From contig NZ_NEGE01000015.1 of assembly GCF_002135355.1 (NCBI RefSeq), positions 37,609 through 101,608 of the forward strand: a stretch of 64,000 bases of DNA. The letters run 5' to 3'. The position numbers and the translations under genes were made by a program. Every line of letters begins with the position of its first letter. The stretch's first letter is position 1. The notes beneath the pieces were generated by a model. The model made no database searches and was not told the origin of the DNA. It saw nothing but the letters and a program-made list of their open reading frames with translations. This document shows, piece after piece, positions 47,131 through 56,056 of the stretch. The stretch is from Acinetobacter sp. ANC 4169 (lineage in GTDB: Bacteria; Pseudomonadota; Gammaproteobacteria; Pseudomonadales; Moraxellaceae).

Positions 47131-48648
47131 TTATTTTTCAATAATCGCTGTTACACCTTGACCACCTGCAGCACAGATCGAAACCAGAATACGACCTGAA
47201 CCTTTCTGGTTAAGCAACTTGGCAGCAGTTGCAATAATACGACCACCAGTAGCTGCAAATGGATGACCAGCTGCTAAAGACGAACCTTTAACGTTCAATT
47301 TGCTACGGTCAATTGAACCCAGTGGAGCATCCAGGCCTAAACGCTCTTTACAGAATTTAGGATCTTCCCAAGCTTTCAAGGTAGAAAGAACTTGTGATGC
47401 GAATGCTTCGTGAATTTCATAGTAGTCGAAATCTTGAAGTTTAAGTCCAGCACGTTCAAGCATACGTGGAACTGCATAAGCAGGTGCCATCAACAAGCCT
47501 TCTTTTTTCTCTACAAAATCTACTGCAGCAGTTTCCTGGAAAGTTAAGTAAGCCAAAACTTCATGACCATTGGCTTTAGCCCATTCTTCAGAAGCTAAGA
47601 GTACACAAGATGCACCATCAGTCAGCGGAGTAGAGTTACCCGCAGTCATGGTACGTGCATCACCTTTACCAAATGCCGGTTTAAGTTTTGCAAGTTTTTC
47701 TGCTGAAGAATCTGCACGTAAGTTGTTGTCACGCTCTAAACCAAGGAATGGTGTAATCAGGTCATCGAAGAAACCTTCTTCGTATGCTGCCGCCATTTTT
47801 TGGTGTGAAGATGCAGCAAGTTCATCTTGCGCTTCACGAGAAATGCCCCATTCAAGCGTAGTAATTGCTTGGTGGTCACCCATAGACAGACCGGTACGTG
47901 GTTCACCATTTTTAGGTGCATCCATTAAATCTTTTACATTGATTTTTGTTAAAGCTTTTAAACGGTCTTTAGCAGTTTTAGCAATGTTCAGTTCAAGCAA
48001 AGCTTTACGTAAACCATCACCGAAAGCGATTGGTGCATCAGATGTGGTATCTACACCACCAGCAACACCCACTTCAATTTGACCTAGCGCAATTTTGTTT
48101 GCAACCAAGAACGCAGCTTGTAAACCGGTACCACATGCTTGCTGAATATCGTAAGCAGGTGTTTCTGGAGCAAGTTCAGTATTTAACACACACTCACGCG
48201 TCATGTTAAAGTCACGGCTGTGTTTTAAAACTGCGCCAGCAACAACTTCGCCTAAACGTTGGCCTTGTAAATTGAAACGCTCAACCAGACCATTTAATGC
48301 TGCAGTAAACATGTCGCTGTTAGACGCAGTAAAGTAAGCACCGTTTGAACGGGCAAAAGGAATACGGTTACCACCGATAATAGCAACGCGGCGAACTGTG
48401 TTTTGGCTCATGGTTTTATCCTGTTGAACAGACGTTTGAGTTGTAGATTCAGGTTTTGTTGTAGCTGAAGTAGTCGTTTTACTACGTGGTGATGTGGAAC
48501 GAGTGCGAGTCGTTTTCGTCGTAGTATTTGCTGGCTTGGTTGCCGTGCCAGAAGTTTTACTTGTACGCGCAGTACTTTTTGATGGTTTTGACACAGTTTC
48601 CGTAGCAGAATTTTCGACTGCCGGATTTTCTTGAGTTGTTTTGCTCAT
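47131..48648 (-). CDS. Acetyl-CoA acyltransferase (thiolase), FadA2-like, with Thr/Lys-rich N-terminal extension
   Basis: Beta-ketothiolase of 505 residues from the first ATG. Catalytic motifs: nucleophile Cys in QQACGTGLQAAF near residue 168, HEAFASQVL near 420 and the C-terminal GGRIIATAAK with CAAGGQG. The first 78 residues are rich in Thr, Ser, Lys and Ala (many TKTTRTRS-like stretches); ATG at 48408, with AGGAT upstream, would start the protein at MSQNTVRRVAII and give the normal 425 residues. Both starts are possible. Divergent from fabG-like/maoC-like genes, the same arrangement as mycobacterial fadA2-fabG4-htdX. Confidence 0.9.
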   Translation of the reverse strand: MSKTTQENPAVENSATETVSKPSKSTARTSKTSGTATKPANTTTKTTRTRSTSPRSKTTTSATTKPESTTQTSVQQDKTMSQNTVRRVAIIGGNRIPFARSNGAYFTASNSDMFTAALNGLVERFNLQGQRLGEVVAGAVLKHSRDFNMTRECVLNTELAPETPAYDIQQACGTGLQAAFLVANKIALGQIEVGVAGGVDTTSDAPIAFGDGLRKALLELNIAKTAKDRLKALTKINVKDLMDAPKNGEPRTGLSMGDHQAITTLEWGISREAQDELAASSHQKMAAAYEEGFFDDLITPFLGLERDNNLRADSSAEKLAKLKPAFGKGDARTMTAGNSTPLTDGASCVLLASEEWAKANGHEVLAYLTFQETAAVDFVEKKEGLLMAPAYAVPRMLERAGLKLQDFDYYEIHEAFASQVLSTLKAWEDPKFCKERLGLDAPLGSIDRSKLNVKGSSLAAGHPFAATGGRIIATAAKLLNQKGSGRILVSICAAGGQGVTAIIEK

Positions 48649-48888
48649 CAGGCTTTTCCAAGCATTTTACAGTATTCTTGACAAGTACATTAACACAATC
48701 TAAAAACAGCTGAATTGACTAAAATGACATTAGGCAAAGCATTCAGGTCAAGACATCCATTGTTTAACTCAAGTATGATTCTATCGAAACTGATGGATGT
48801 ATTGAAATATAAGTGCCTGACATCATATTGAAGTTAAAAGGATATGTTCAAAACCATCAAAAATTAATTTGTAAGAGAGATAATAAAC

Positions 48889-50280
48889 ATGACTGATCAA
48901 TACCAAACCTTTGCAAAATCTCCTATTGGTAAATTTGTCATCAAAAATTTAGGTTTGCCGTCCCCAATTTCTTTAGAGCGTTTTGAGTCAGCTTCACCAG
49001 TAGTGAAAGGTGCGGTGTTATTTGGTGCTGCACCATCTAGTACATTATCGGGTGCAATTGCACAGGTTTTGGCCAATATTCATGCCAATGGCTATGCAGG
49101 TAACAATGCAGATCTGCAACAGGCTGCTGCAAAGGTTGGTTTAAACCTGAGTGCATTCAATGAAGGCGACAAAGAGTCAAAATTTAAGGCAGTTATTTTT
49201 GATGCTTCAGGTATTCAAAACTCAGAACAGCTGAAAGAACTGTATAATTTCTTTAACCCGATTGCACGTCAAATTCAGGCTTCAGGCCGTGTTGTCGTTG
49301 TCGGTATTAGCCCTGAAACTGCAAAAACGGTAAAACAGGCCATTGCTCAGCGTGCGCTTGAAGGTTTTGTTAAATCTGTGGGTAAAGAATTCAAGAAAGG
49401 TATTGCAGCACAACTTGTTTATGTCGATGAAGGCGCTGAAGCCAACCTTGAATCTACAGTGCGTTTTGCATTATCTCCGCGTTCTGCTTATGTGTCTGGT
49501 CAAGTCATCCGCGTTTCTAAGGCAGATGTGGTAGATGTAGACTGGGCTAAACCGCTTGCTGGCAAAACTGCCGTGGTAACAGGTGCAAGCCGTGGTATTG
49601 GTGAAGCGATTGCTCACGTACTTTCACGTGATGGTGCGCATGTAATTTGTCTGGACGTTCCACAACAGCAAGCTGATCTGGACCGTGTTGCGGGAGAGAT
49701 TGGCGGTTCAACCTTAGCGATTGATATCACTGCTGCGGATGCCGGTGAAAAAATTAAGGCTGCTGCAGCTGCTCAAGGCGGTCTGGATATTATTGTGCAT
49801 AACGCAGGGATTACCCGTGACAAAACTTTGGCCAATATGAAGCCTGAGCTTTGGGATTTGGTCATTAACATTAACTTGTCTGCGATTGAGCGCGTCAATG
49901 ATTACCTTCTTGAAAATGATGGCTTCAATACAAATGGTCGTATTGTGTGTGTATCTTCTATCTCAGGTATCGCAGGTAATTTAGGTCAAACCAACTATGC
50001 AGCATCTAAGGCGGGTGTTATTGGTGTGGTGAAATTCACAGCACCAGTTTTGAAAAATGGGGTAACCATTAATGCCGTGGCACCAGGCTTCATTGAAACT
50101 CAAATGACTGCTGCAATTTCATTTGCGATTCGTGAAGCAGGCCGTCGTATGAACTCGATGAGCCAAGGCGGTTTACCGGTTGATGTTGCTGAAACGATTG
50201 CAATGTTTGCATCAACTGCATCTACAGGTTTAAATGGCAACGTGGTTCGTGTGTGTGGTCAAAGCTTGCTAGGGACTTAA
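48889..50280 (+). CDS. 3-oxoacyl-(acyl carrier protein) reductase, high-molecular-weight FabG4-like
   Basis: 463 residues, about twice the usual FabG. Residues 1-210 are a degenerate Rossmann-like domain, and 220-463 hold a complete short-chain dehydrogenase: TGASRGIGEAIA near 228, NAGITRDKTLANM near 305, the catalytic Ser-Tyr-Lys in VSSISGIAGNLGQTNYAASKAG near 355. Two-domain length fits the FabG4 (HMwFabG) class, which uses NADH. Upstream of a MaoC-like gene; divergent from the thiolase. Confidence 0.92.
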   Translation: MTDQYQTFAKSPIGKFVIKNLGLPSPISLERFESASPVVKGAVLFGAAPSSTLSGAIAQVLANIHANGYAGNNADLQQAAAKVGLNLSAFNEGDKESKFKAVIFDASGIQNSEQLKELYNFFNPIARQIQASGRVVVVGISPETAKTVKQAIAQRALEGFVKSVGKEFKKGIAAQLVYVDEGAEANLESTVRFALSPRSAYVSGQVIRVSKADVVDVDWAKPLAGKTAVVTGASRGIGEAIAHVLSRDGAHVICLDVPQQQADLDRVAGEIGGSTLAIDITAADAGEKIKAAAAAQGGLDIIVHNAGITRDKTLANMKPELWDLVININLSAIERVNDYLLENDGFNTNGRIVCVSSISGIAGNLGQTNYAASKAGVIGVVKFTAPVLKNGVTINAVAPGFIETQMTAAISFAIREAGRRMNSMSQGGLPVDVAETIAMFASTASTGLNGNVVRVCGQSLLGT

Positions 50281-50299
50281 GTAATTCTCTTAAAAAAGT

Positions 50300-50402
50300 T
50301 CCCTCTCCTTTAAGGAGAGGGTTAGGGAGAGGTAAAATTCTTTTAATTTTACATTGGGAGAAGTCTTACCCTCATCCCAACCTTCTCCCAAAGGGAGAAG
50401 GA
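50300..50402. repeat. Intergenic CCCTCTCC/GGAGAGG inverted repeat element
   Basis: About 103 bases: CCCTCTCCTTTAAGGAGAGGG hairpin at the left, then TTAGGGAGAGG, an AT-rich middle, and CTTCTCCCAAAGGGAGAAG hairpin at the right. Related to the element at 17045-17142. Located between the FabG-like and MaoC-like genes. Confidence 0.75.
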
Positions 50403-50446
50403 GCTTTCAATACAAATTGAAATAATAAAACTTCCAAAGGTTCAGT

Positions 50447-51301
50447 ATGAATACTCGCCATTTTAGTCAACTTCCAAAACCTTATTTAGCTTATCCAAAG
50501 GTAATTCAAGGCTTGATTTTTAAAAAGCCGAAGGGTGAAAAAGTGCTGCCGCAAGTTGAATATGTGGTGGATTCATTCAAGGTCGATCAAAAGCATCTTA
50601 AAGCTTACAATGAAGTGTGCGGCTTCAAAAATAATGGTTATATTCCTGCCATTTATTTAGCGGTGCTGTCGCAAAGCCTGCAGATGCACATGATGACGAC
50701 AGAAGCTTTCCCATTTGCAATTTTGGGCTTGGTGCATATTCGCAACCAGATTAAACAAAGCCGCAAAGTGGGTACCAATGAACAGTTAACTTTGTCTTGC
50801 AAGTTTGGTGAGTTGCAACCGCATGACAAGGGCGTGCAATTTGACTTTATTACCACGGCGAAAGTCGGCAATGAAGTGGTGATGGAAGGGACAACCACCT
50901 ATTTAGCCCGCCAAAAAACCGATACCAAAGCTGCGCCTAAACTGGTAGAAAACAAAACACCTGCCTATGAATTGAATGCAGAATGGAATGTGTCTGAAAA
51001 TACTGGTCGTCGTTATGCTTTAACCTCTGGTGACTTTAACCTGATTCATATCCATGCCATTACGGCAAAAGCATTCGGTTTTAAACAGGCGATTGCACAT
51101 GGCATGTGGAGTAAGGCGAGAGCGCTGGCCAGTTTAACTTTGCCAGATGCTTATGAAGCTGATGTCTGGTTTAAATTGCCGATGTATCTTCCTTCAAAAG
51201 TAGAATTCTTGACCGCTCAGGAAGGAAAAGATACCGAGTTTTTCATTCGAAGCAGTAAAAACAAAAAGCCGCATGTCTCGGGAAGTGTGAACGCACTTTA
51301 A
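50447..51301 (+). CDS. MaoC family acyl-CoA dehydratase (HtdX-like)
   Basis: A 284-residue double-hotdog dehydratase. The active-site motif is YALTSGDFNLIHIHAITAKAFGFKQAIAHGMW near 185-215, containing the D-x4-H hydratase pair. The first half is a degenerate hotdog domain. It is in the same order as mycobacterial HtdX downstream of FabG4, so a three-step chain-elongation or shortening set with the divergent thiolase is likely. Start ATG 50447. Confidence 0.88.
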   Translation: MNTRHFSQLPKPYLAYPKVIQGLIFKKPKGEKVLPQVEYVVDSFKVDQKHLKAYNEVCGFKNNGYIPAIYLAVLSQSLQMHMMTTEAFPFAILGLVHIRNQIKQSRKVGTNEQLTLSCKFGELQPHDKGVQFDFITTAKVGNEVVMEGTTTYLARQKTDTKAAPKLVENKTPAYELNAEWNVSENTGRRYALTSGDFNLIHIHAITAKAFGFKQAIAHGMWSKARALASLTLPDAYEADVWFKLPMYLPSKVEFLTAQEGKDTEFFIRSSKNKKPHVSGSVNAL

Positions 51302-51304
51302 GAC

Positions 51305-51339
51305 CAAAGCCTAAGTCACTGTTGATTTAGGCTTTTTTG
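51305..51339 (+). terminator. Terminator after the MaoC-like gene
   Basis: AAAGCCTAAGTC-ACTGTT-GATTTAGGCTTTTTT, close to a perfect stem with T run. Confidence 0.82.
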
Positions 51340-51375
51340 TTTTAAGCTCATGGAAAATAGATTTCTAGGGATGGA

Positions 51376-52653
51376 ATGATGCAGCAACTAAAAGATTATC
51401 TTTTTGCTAATACAGCAAATTATCAAGGCCATGTCGATGAACGATTTATAGACCTTGCCACACAATTCAGTCGCATGCAGGATGCACGGACAGATTTAGG
51501 TGGCGCGGCTTTGGTGGTTTATTTTCAGGGACATAAAGTTGTTGATATCTGGACAGGGAAAAAGTCTGAAACTGAAAGCTGGCAGGCAGATACCTTGTCG
51601 GTATGTTATTCCACAGGCAAAGGGGTTTTATCTACCTTAGCGCATATTTTAGTCAGTGAAGGTTTTTTAGATTACGATATCCCCGTTGCACAGTATTGGC
51701 CTGAATTTGCGCAACAGGGTAAAGACAAAATTACATTAAGGCATATGCTGAGTCATCAAAGTGGCCTATATGATATTCGTAACCAAATTGCTGATGCTTC
51801 GGAAATGGCTGACTGGCAGCATATGCTGGACGTTATTGCCAAAGCCAAACCACGTTTTGAGGTGGCTACAGATGCAGCTTATCAGCCCTTAACCTTTGGC
51901 TGGCAAGTGGGGGGTGTATTGGAAAAAGCTACCGGACAGTCATTAACGGCATTAATGCAACAATACCTGCTGCAACCTTTAGCCCTTAAAGCTGCTTATT
52001 TTGGTGTGCCTCAAGATCAATTACAGCAAATTGCCCGTTTGCTGCCCAAGAAACAGCGTGAAAATTGCATTACATCAGCCTCATCAGCGCATCCTAAAAA
52101 AACGGTTCAGCAGAAAGCACGCAAGGCATCTCCCTTAGATAAGCTGTTGGAACTTTCTGGACAAAACCCGCAAGATTTTCAGGATGCCATGATTCCCAAA
52201 GGCATGAAAAATTTTAGCTTTTTTAGTGATGAAGGTTTGCAAGCGATTATTCCTGCTGCCAATGGGGTATTCAGTGCAGACAGTCTGTCCAGAATTTATG
52301 CCATGCTCGCCAATGGTGGTGAGTGGCAAGGGCAGCAGTTGATACGCCCTGAAATCTTTAAGCAATTAAGCCAAATTCAATATACCCGGCGTGATCGGAT
52401 CATGCCGTTGCCTATGCATTGGCGGTTGGGTTATCACCGGATTTTAACTTTAGGAAAATCATCTTCCGGATTTGGGCATATGGGTTTTAATGGCTCCGGC
52501 GCATGGTGCGATCCTGAACGGGGTTTAAGTTTTGCTTATACCCATAATTTTACCACCGCTTCCATTACTGGTGATTACCGGCTTTGGAGCTTAACCCAGG
52601 AAACGCTACGCTGTGCCGATCAGGTCTTGGCGGGACGTAAAGGCTGGTTTTAA
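51376..52653 (+). CDS. Serine hydrolase of the class C beta-lactamase/esterase family
   Basis: A 425-residue protein with the SxxK nucleophile in CYSTGKGVLS near 74 (Ser-Thr-Gly-Lys), a Tyr-containing motif in YQPLTFGWQVGG near 170, and a C-terminal FGHMGFNGSGAWCDP that replaces the KTG triad, as in EstB-type esterases. No signal peptide is visible, so it is probably cytoplasmic. Not expected to give antibiotic resistance. Start at ATG 51376 or the adjoining ATG 51379. Confidence 0.87.
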   Translation: MMQQLKDYLFANTANYQGHVDERFIDLATQFSRMQDARTDLGGAALVVYFQGHKVVDIWTGKKSETESWQADTLSVCYSTGKGVLSTLAHILVSEGFLDYDIPVAQYWPEFAQQGKDKITLRHMLSHQSGLYDIRNQIADASEMADWQHMLDVIAKAKPRFEVATDAAYQPLTFGWQVGGVLEKATGQSLTALMQQYLLQPLALKAAYFGVPQDQLQQIARLLPKKQRENCITSASSAHPKKTVQQKARKASPLDKLLELSGQNPQDFQDAMIPKGMKNFSFFSDEGLQAIIPAANGVFSADSLSRIYAMLANGGEWQGQQLIRPEIFKQLSQIQYTRRDRIMPLPMHWRLGYHRILTLGKSSSGFGHMGFNGSGAWCDPERGLSFAYTHNFTTASITGDYRLWSLTQETLRCADQVLAGRKGWF

Positions 52654-52729
52654 TTTGCAACATTTTGCGTGAGAAATTAACGGAAAAATATGCTACTTTG
52701 CCTGCGATTTTAACTGCTGTTGATGTTTT

Positions 52730-53179
52730 ATGAAAAATGTGGTGTTGATTCCTTTGGTGGCAAGTGCTGCATTACTGGGATGTCAGGAGGCCAGTCAATC
52801 GGATCTGCAAAGCAAGGCATCGATAGAATCACAAAAGTAACTGGCAGCATGGGCAGGAGAATATCAGGGTACAACGCCGTGCATGGGCTGTTTATCCCGT
52901 TGCGAAGATTGTCCGGGCATGGCTGTGACTTTAGCCCTGCATGAAGACAAAACCTATACCTTAACCCGTGAAAGTTTAAGCGGTCATAATGAAGTCGAAA
53001 CCTTGAAGGGTAAGCTACGCTTTACAGATGAATCAAAGCAAAAAATTGAGCTGGTGAATGTGGCAACGCGTAATTTGCTTTATGTGGATTTGGATAAGCA
53101 GTTGCTTGAAATTCGTCAAGATCAAAGCGGTAAAAGCTACCAGATGCAAAGTGATTTTCTTTTAGGCAAGCTGAGCTAA
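52730..53179 (+). pseudogene. nlpE: NlpE-like copper-resistance lipoprotein, broken by an in-frame stop
   Basis: The frame from ATG 52730 starts MKNVVLIPLVASAALLGC (lipobox LLGC) and runs to TAA at 52838-52840 (codon 37). The same frame continues open to 53179 as LAAWAGEYQGTTPCMGC, with the paired CxxC region PCMGCLSRCEDCPGM that is characteristic of NlpE N-terminal domains, and ends GKLS. One substitution would restore a 149-residue lipoprotein. Downstream methionine starts lack a signal peptide, so the gene is probably inactive, unless the stop is a sequencing error. Confidence 0.8.
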
Positions 53180-53313
53180 TTCTATTGAATGTATAAATAA
53201 AAATTTCCTATTTGTTTGAGTGAAATACAGGATTTTTATTGTTCATACTCCCGCCATTTATTTCACTATTTTATAAAAAAACAGTATGCTTAGACCTGTA
53301 AAAAGGAGCATAC

Positions 53314-55452
53314 ATGTATCAAGTACTTGCACGAAAATACCGTCCACGTAATTTCAATGAATTGGTGGGGCAAAACCATGTGTCACGCGCACTGACGAGT
53401 GCCTTGGAACGTGGTCGGTTACATCATGCGTATTTGTTTACCGGGACTCGTGGGGTAGGTAAAACCACCATTGCACGTATTTTGGCAAAATGTCTGAACT
53501 GTGAAACTGGCGTGACCTCAACGCCGTGTGAAGTGTGTGCCACTTGTAAGGCGGTGAATGAAGGCCGTTTTATCGACCTGATTGAAATTGATGCGGCATC
53601 GCGTACTAAAGTTGAAGATACACGTGAATTATTAGATAACGTTCCCTATGCACCTACCCAAGGTCGGTTTAAGGTTTACCTGATCGATGAAGTGCATATG
53701 CTGTCTACGCATTCATTCAATGCCTTACTAAAAACATTAGAAGAACCGCCTGAACATGTAAAATTCCTGTTTGCGACAACCGATCCGCAAAAGCTACCGA
53801 TTACCGTCATTTCGCGCTGCTTGCAATTCACTTTACGTCCGCTGGCAGTCGATGAAATTACCGAACATCTGGGTAATATTCTAAAGCAGGAACAGATTCA
53901 GGCCGAACAGGATGCGATCTGGCAAATTGCTGAATCTGCCCAGGGGTCATTACGTGATGCCTTATCTTTAACCGATCAGGCGATTGCTTATGGTCAGGGT
54001 GAAATTCAGCATCAAGATGTTAAAGACATGCTGGGCCTGATTGACCGTACTATCATTTATGATTTGATCTTGGCCATTCATCAAAACCAGAAAGCCCGTG
54101 TCAGTGAATTGCTTATGCAATTTAGACAACAGGCGCTGGATGTATCACTGGTTTTGGATCAGTTGATTTCGACCTTGCATGAACTGGCATTGTTACAGTA
54201 TCTGCCTGAACTGAGCTTGAAATACAGCGCTGAAATCAATCAAAAGATTATGCAGTTGTCGCAACGCATTTCAGCACAAGATTTGCAACTGTATTATCAA
54301 GTGGCCTGTAAAGGCCGTGCTGACCTGCAACTGGCAGTCACTCAAGAGCAGGGCTTTGAAATGTGCGTGTTACGCTTATTGGCGTTCCGTCCATTGCAGC
54401 CCAATGAAATTCCTGTATCACAAACACCAGTCGTTACACAGAACGTTCATCCAGTCGTACAACAGGCGGTTGATTCAGAGATGTTGCACCAGCAATCATC
54501 GCAAAAGGTAGCTGTAGAGCCGATCACATCTGTTGAATCAGCACCTGTATATGATGATTTTGATGATGGTCAGTATGACGATGACCCATTTAATGAGGTT
54601 GCAACTCAATCTGTTTCCTTAGATGAACCGAGTTCTGATGACTTCTTAGATGCAGAATTGGAACAACAAGCAGAATTTACTGAACCTGCACAGCAAAATA
54701 CAGTTGAAACGCCAGCTATAAATCCTGCAGCCGCTTCAGATTCAGACCAAATTGTCTTTGATCCTGCTGCTGCTGATGTCTTATTTGGTATGGATGATGA
54801 GATTGCCGTAGAACCTGTGGTTGAAGCAAGCAGTGATGATTTCCTGTTTGATGAAATTGCACCTTTACCGACTGATGAATCTTCATCGATTGAATCTCAA
54901 GTTGAAGTTCAGGTCCAAGTTCAGCAACCTGTAGAAGATGCAGCACAAGATTCATTATTTGATTTGGCACCTGAACCGGCTGTTCCGGCACCTCAAGATG
55001 TACAAGGCAATTTGACAGATACTTCATCGAAACTGATGCCACAGGATATTCTACAATTAAAGCCTCAAGTTCTTGAAGGTGAGTGGACAGTGGATAAATG
55101 GGAGTACTGGTTCCGAAACAGTGAATTATCACCTGCAGTTCAAGAACTTGCTCAACAAGGGGTAATGACCGGACAGATCAATGGTGAATCGATTTTTCAA
55201 ATTCCAAAGCAATATGAAGCCTTATTGACTCAGTTGCAGCATGCCTTGGAACAGGCATTAAAAACCGAATGGCCGGGTACTCATTTTCAGGTTCATTATG
55301 CAGAAGTAGCAACTACAACGCCGTATAGCATGCAAACTGAGCGTAAGGAAAAAGCCTATGCACGCGCGGCAGAGCTACTACATGCAGAACCAGCGGTCAA
55401 AGAGCTACTGCAAAATTTTGAGGGTGAAATACAGAATATCCAGCTTAAATAA
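53314..55452 (+). CDS. dnaX: DNA polymerase III subunits gamma and tau
   Basis: Clamp-loader ATPase. 712 residues: AAA+ domain with GTRGVGKTT near 44, zinc-binding CLNCETGVTSTPCEVCATC near 63-82, DEVHML near 126 and the SRC arginine finger (VISRCLQF) near 168. A long acidic Ala/Glu/Asp/Gln-rich linker (about 375-560) precedes a tau C-terminal domain for DnaB/alpha binding. I did not see the A-AAA-AAG slippery run that yields the short gamma form in E. coli. Good AAAGGAG ribosome site. Confidence 0.97.
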   Translation: MYQVLARKYRPRNFNELVGQNHVSRALTSALERGRLHHAYLFTGTRGVGKTTIARILAKCLNCETGVTSTPCEVCATCKAVNEGRFIDLIEIDAASRTKVEDTRELLDNVPYAPTQGRFKVYLIDEVHMLSTHSFNALLKTLEEPPEHVKFLFATTDPQKLPITVISRCLQFTLRPLAVDEITEHLGNILKQEQIQAEQDAIWQIAESAQGSLRDALSLTDQAIAYGQGEIQHQDVKDMLGLIDRTIIYDLILAIHQNQKARVSELLMQFRQQALDVSLVLDQLISTLHELALLQYLPELSLKYSAEINQKIMQLSQRISAQDLQLYYQVACKGRADLQLAVTQEQGFEMCVLRLLAFRPLQPNEIPVSQTPVVTQNVHPVVQQAVDSEMLHQQSSQKVAVEPITSVESAPVYDDFDDGQYDDDPFNEVATQSVSLDEPSSDDFLDAELEQQAEFTEPAQQNTVETPAINPAAASDSDQIVFDPAAADVLFGMDDEIAVEPVVEASSDDFLFDEIAPLPTDESSSIESQVEVQVQVQQPVEDAAQDSLFDLAPEPAVPAPQDVQGNLTDTSSKLMPQDILQLKPQVLEGEWTVDKWEYWFRNSELSPAVQELAQQGVMTGQINGESIFQIPKQYEALLTQLQHALEQALKTEWPGTHFQVHYAEVATTTPYSMQTERKEKAYARAAELLHAEPAVKELLQNFEGEIQNIQLK

Positions 55453-55458
55453 ATTTAT

Positions 55459-55896
55459 TTATTTATTCACACTATATTGATATAAAGCATCCCGCATTTT
55501 TATTGGAATCGGGGTGCTTTTTCGTGTCTGGCGGTCGACAAATACATGCACGAAATGCCCCTGTGCAGAAGCCACTTCATGGCCCTGTTTAAAAATGGCT
55601 AAATCGTATTGTACGGATGAATTTCCCAGTTTAGAAATCGTCACACCGACATCAATAATTTCGGGATAGGACAGTTCCTGAAAAAAGCTGCATGCCGAAT
55701 CCACCACTAATCCAATCACGGGCGAATAGCGAATATCAAAATCTGCCTTTTCAATCAGTAGGGAATTGGCGGCAGTATCAAAATAACTGTAATAAGTCAC
55801 ATTGTTGACATGTCCATAGATATCATTATCGGACTAGCGGGTTTGAACTGGTAAAAAATATGAAAAATCTGCACGTCGTTTAGGTATCTGTTTCAT
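55459..55896 (-). pseudogene. 4-hydroxybenzoyl-CoA thioesterase-type (hotdog) gene with an in-frame TAG
   Basis: The visible downstream frame (MTYYSYFDTAANSL...) lacks the start of the hotdog domain. Reading upstream in the same frame gives MKQIPKRRADFSYF from ATG 55896, then TAG at 55834-55836 (codon 21), then SDNDIYGHVNNVTYY. The family has a conserved W-D/S-D-x-D-x-x-G-H-V-N-N stretch, so the stop most likely replaced Trp (TGG to TAG). The whole gene would be 145 residues. Internal starts leave out the catalytic Asp, so the enzyme is probably lost. Convergent with dnaX, 7 bases apart. Confidence 0.82.
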
Positions 55897-56056
55897 TGGT
55901 ATAGTCACTTTAATGATTTCATTTTTTTACTGGGAAGCCCATGAAAATTCAAGTTAAAAATAGGTCATCTCAATAAAACTGGATGACCTGTAATAACTGT
56001 AAAAGCAATTTGGATATTACTTAAATCTTTGTTTTTATCAGCAGTATAAGTTTGAT

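Noticed and set aside
52883..53179. Separate short gene starting at MGCLSRC
   Set aside because: It is the tail of the NlpE-like frame and has no signal peptide; the stop at 52838 makes the whole a pseudogene.
55459..55800. Short thioesterase starting at MTYYSYF
   Set aside because: It misses the first strand and the catalytic motif of the fold, which are found upstream in frame across a TAG.
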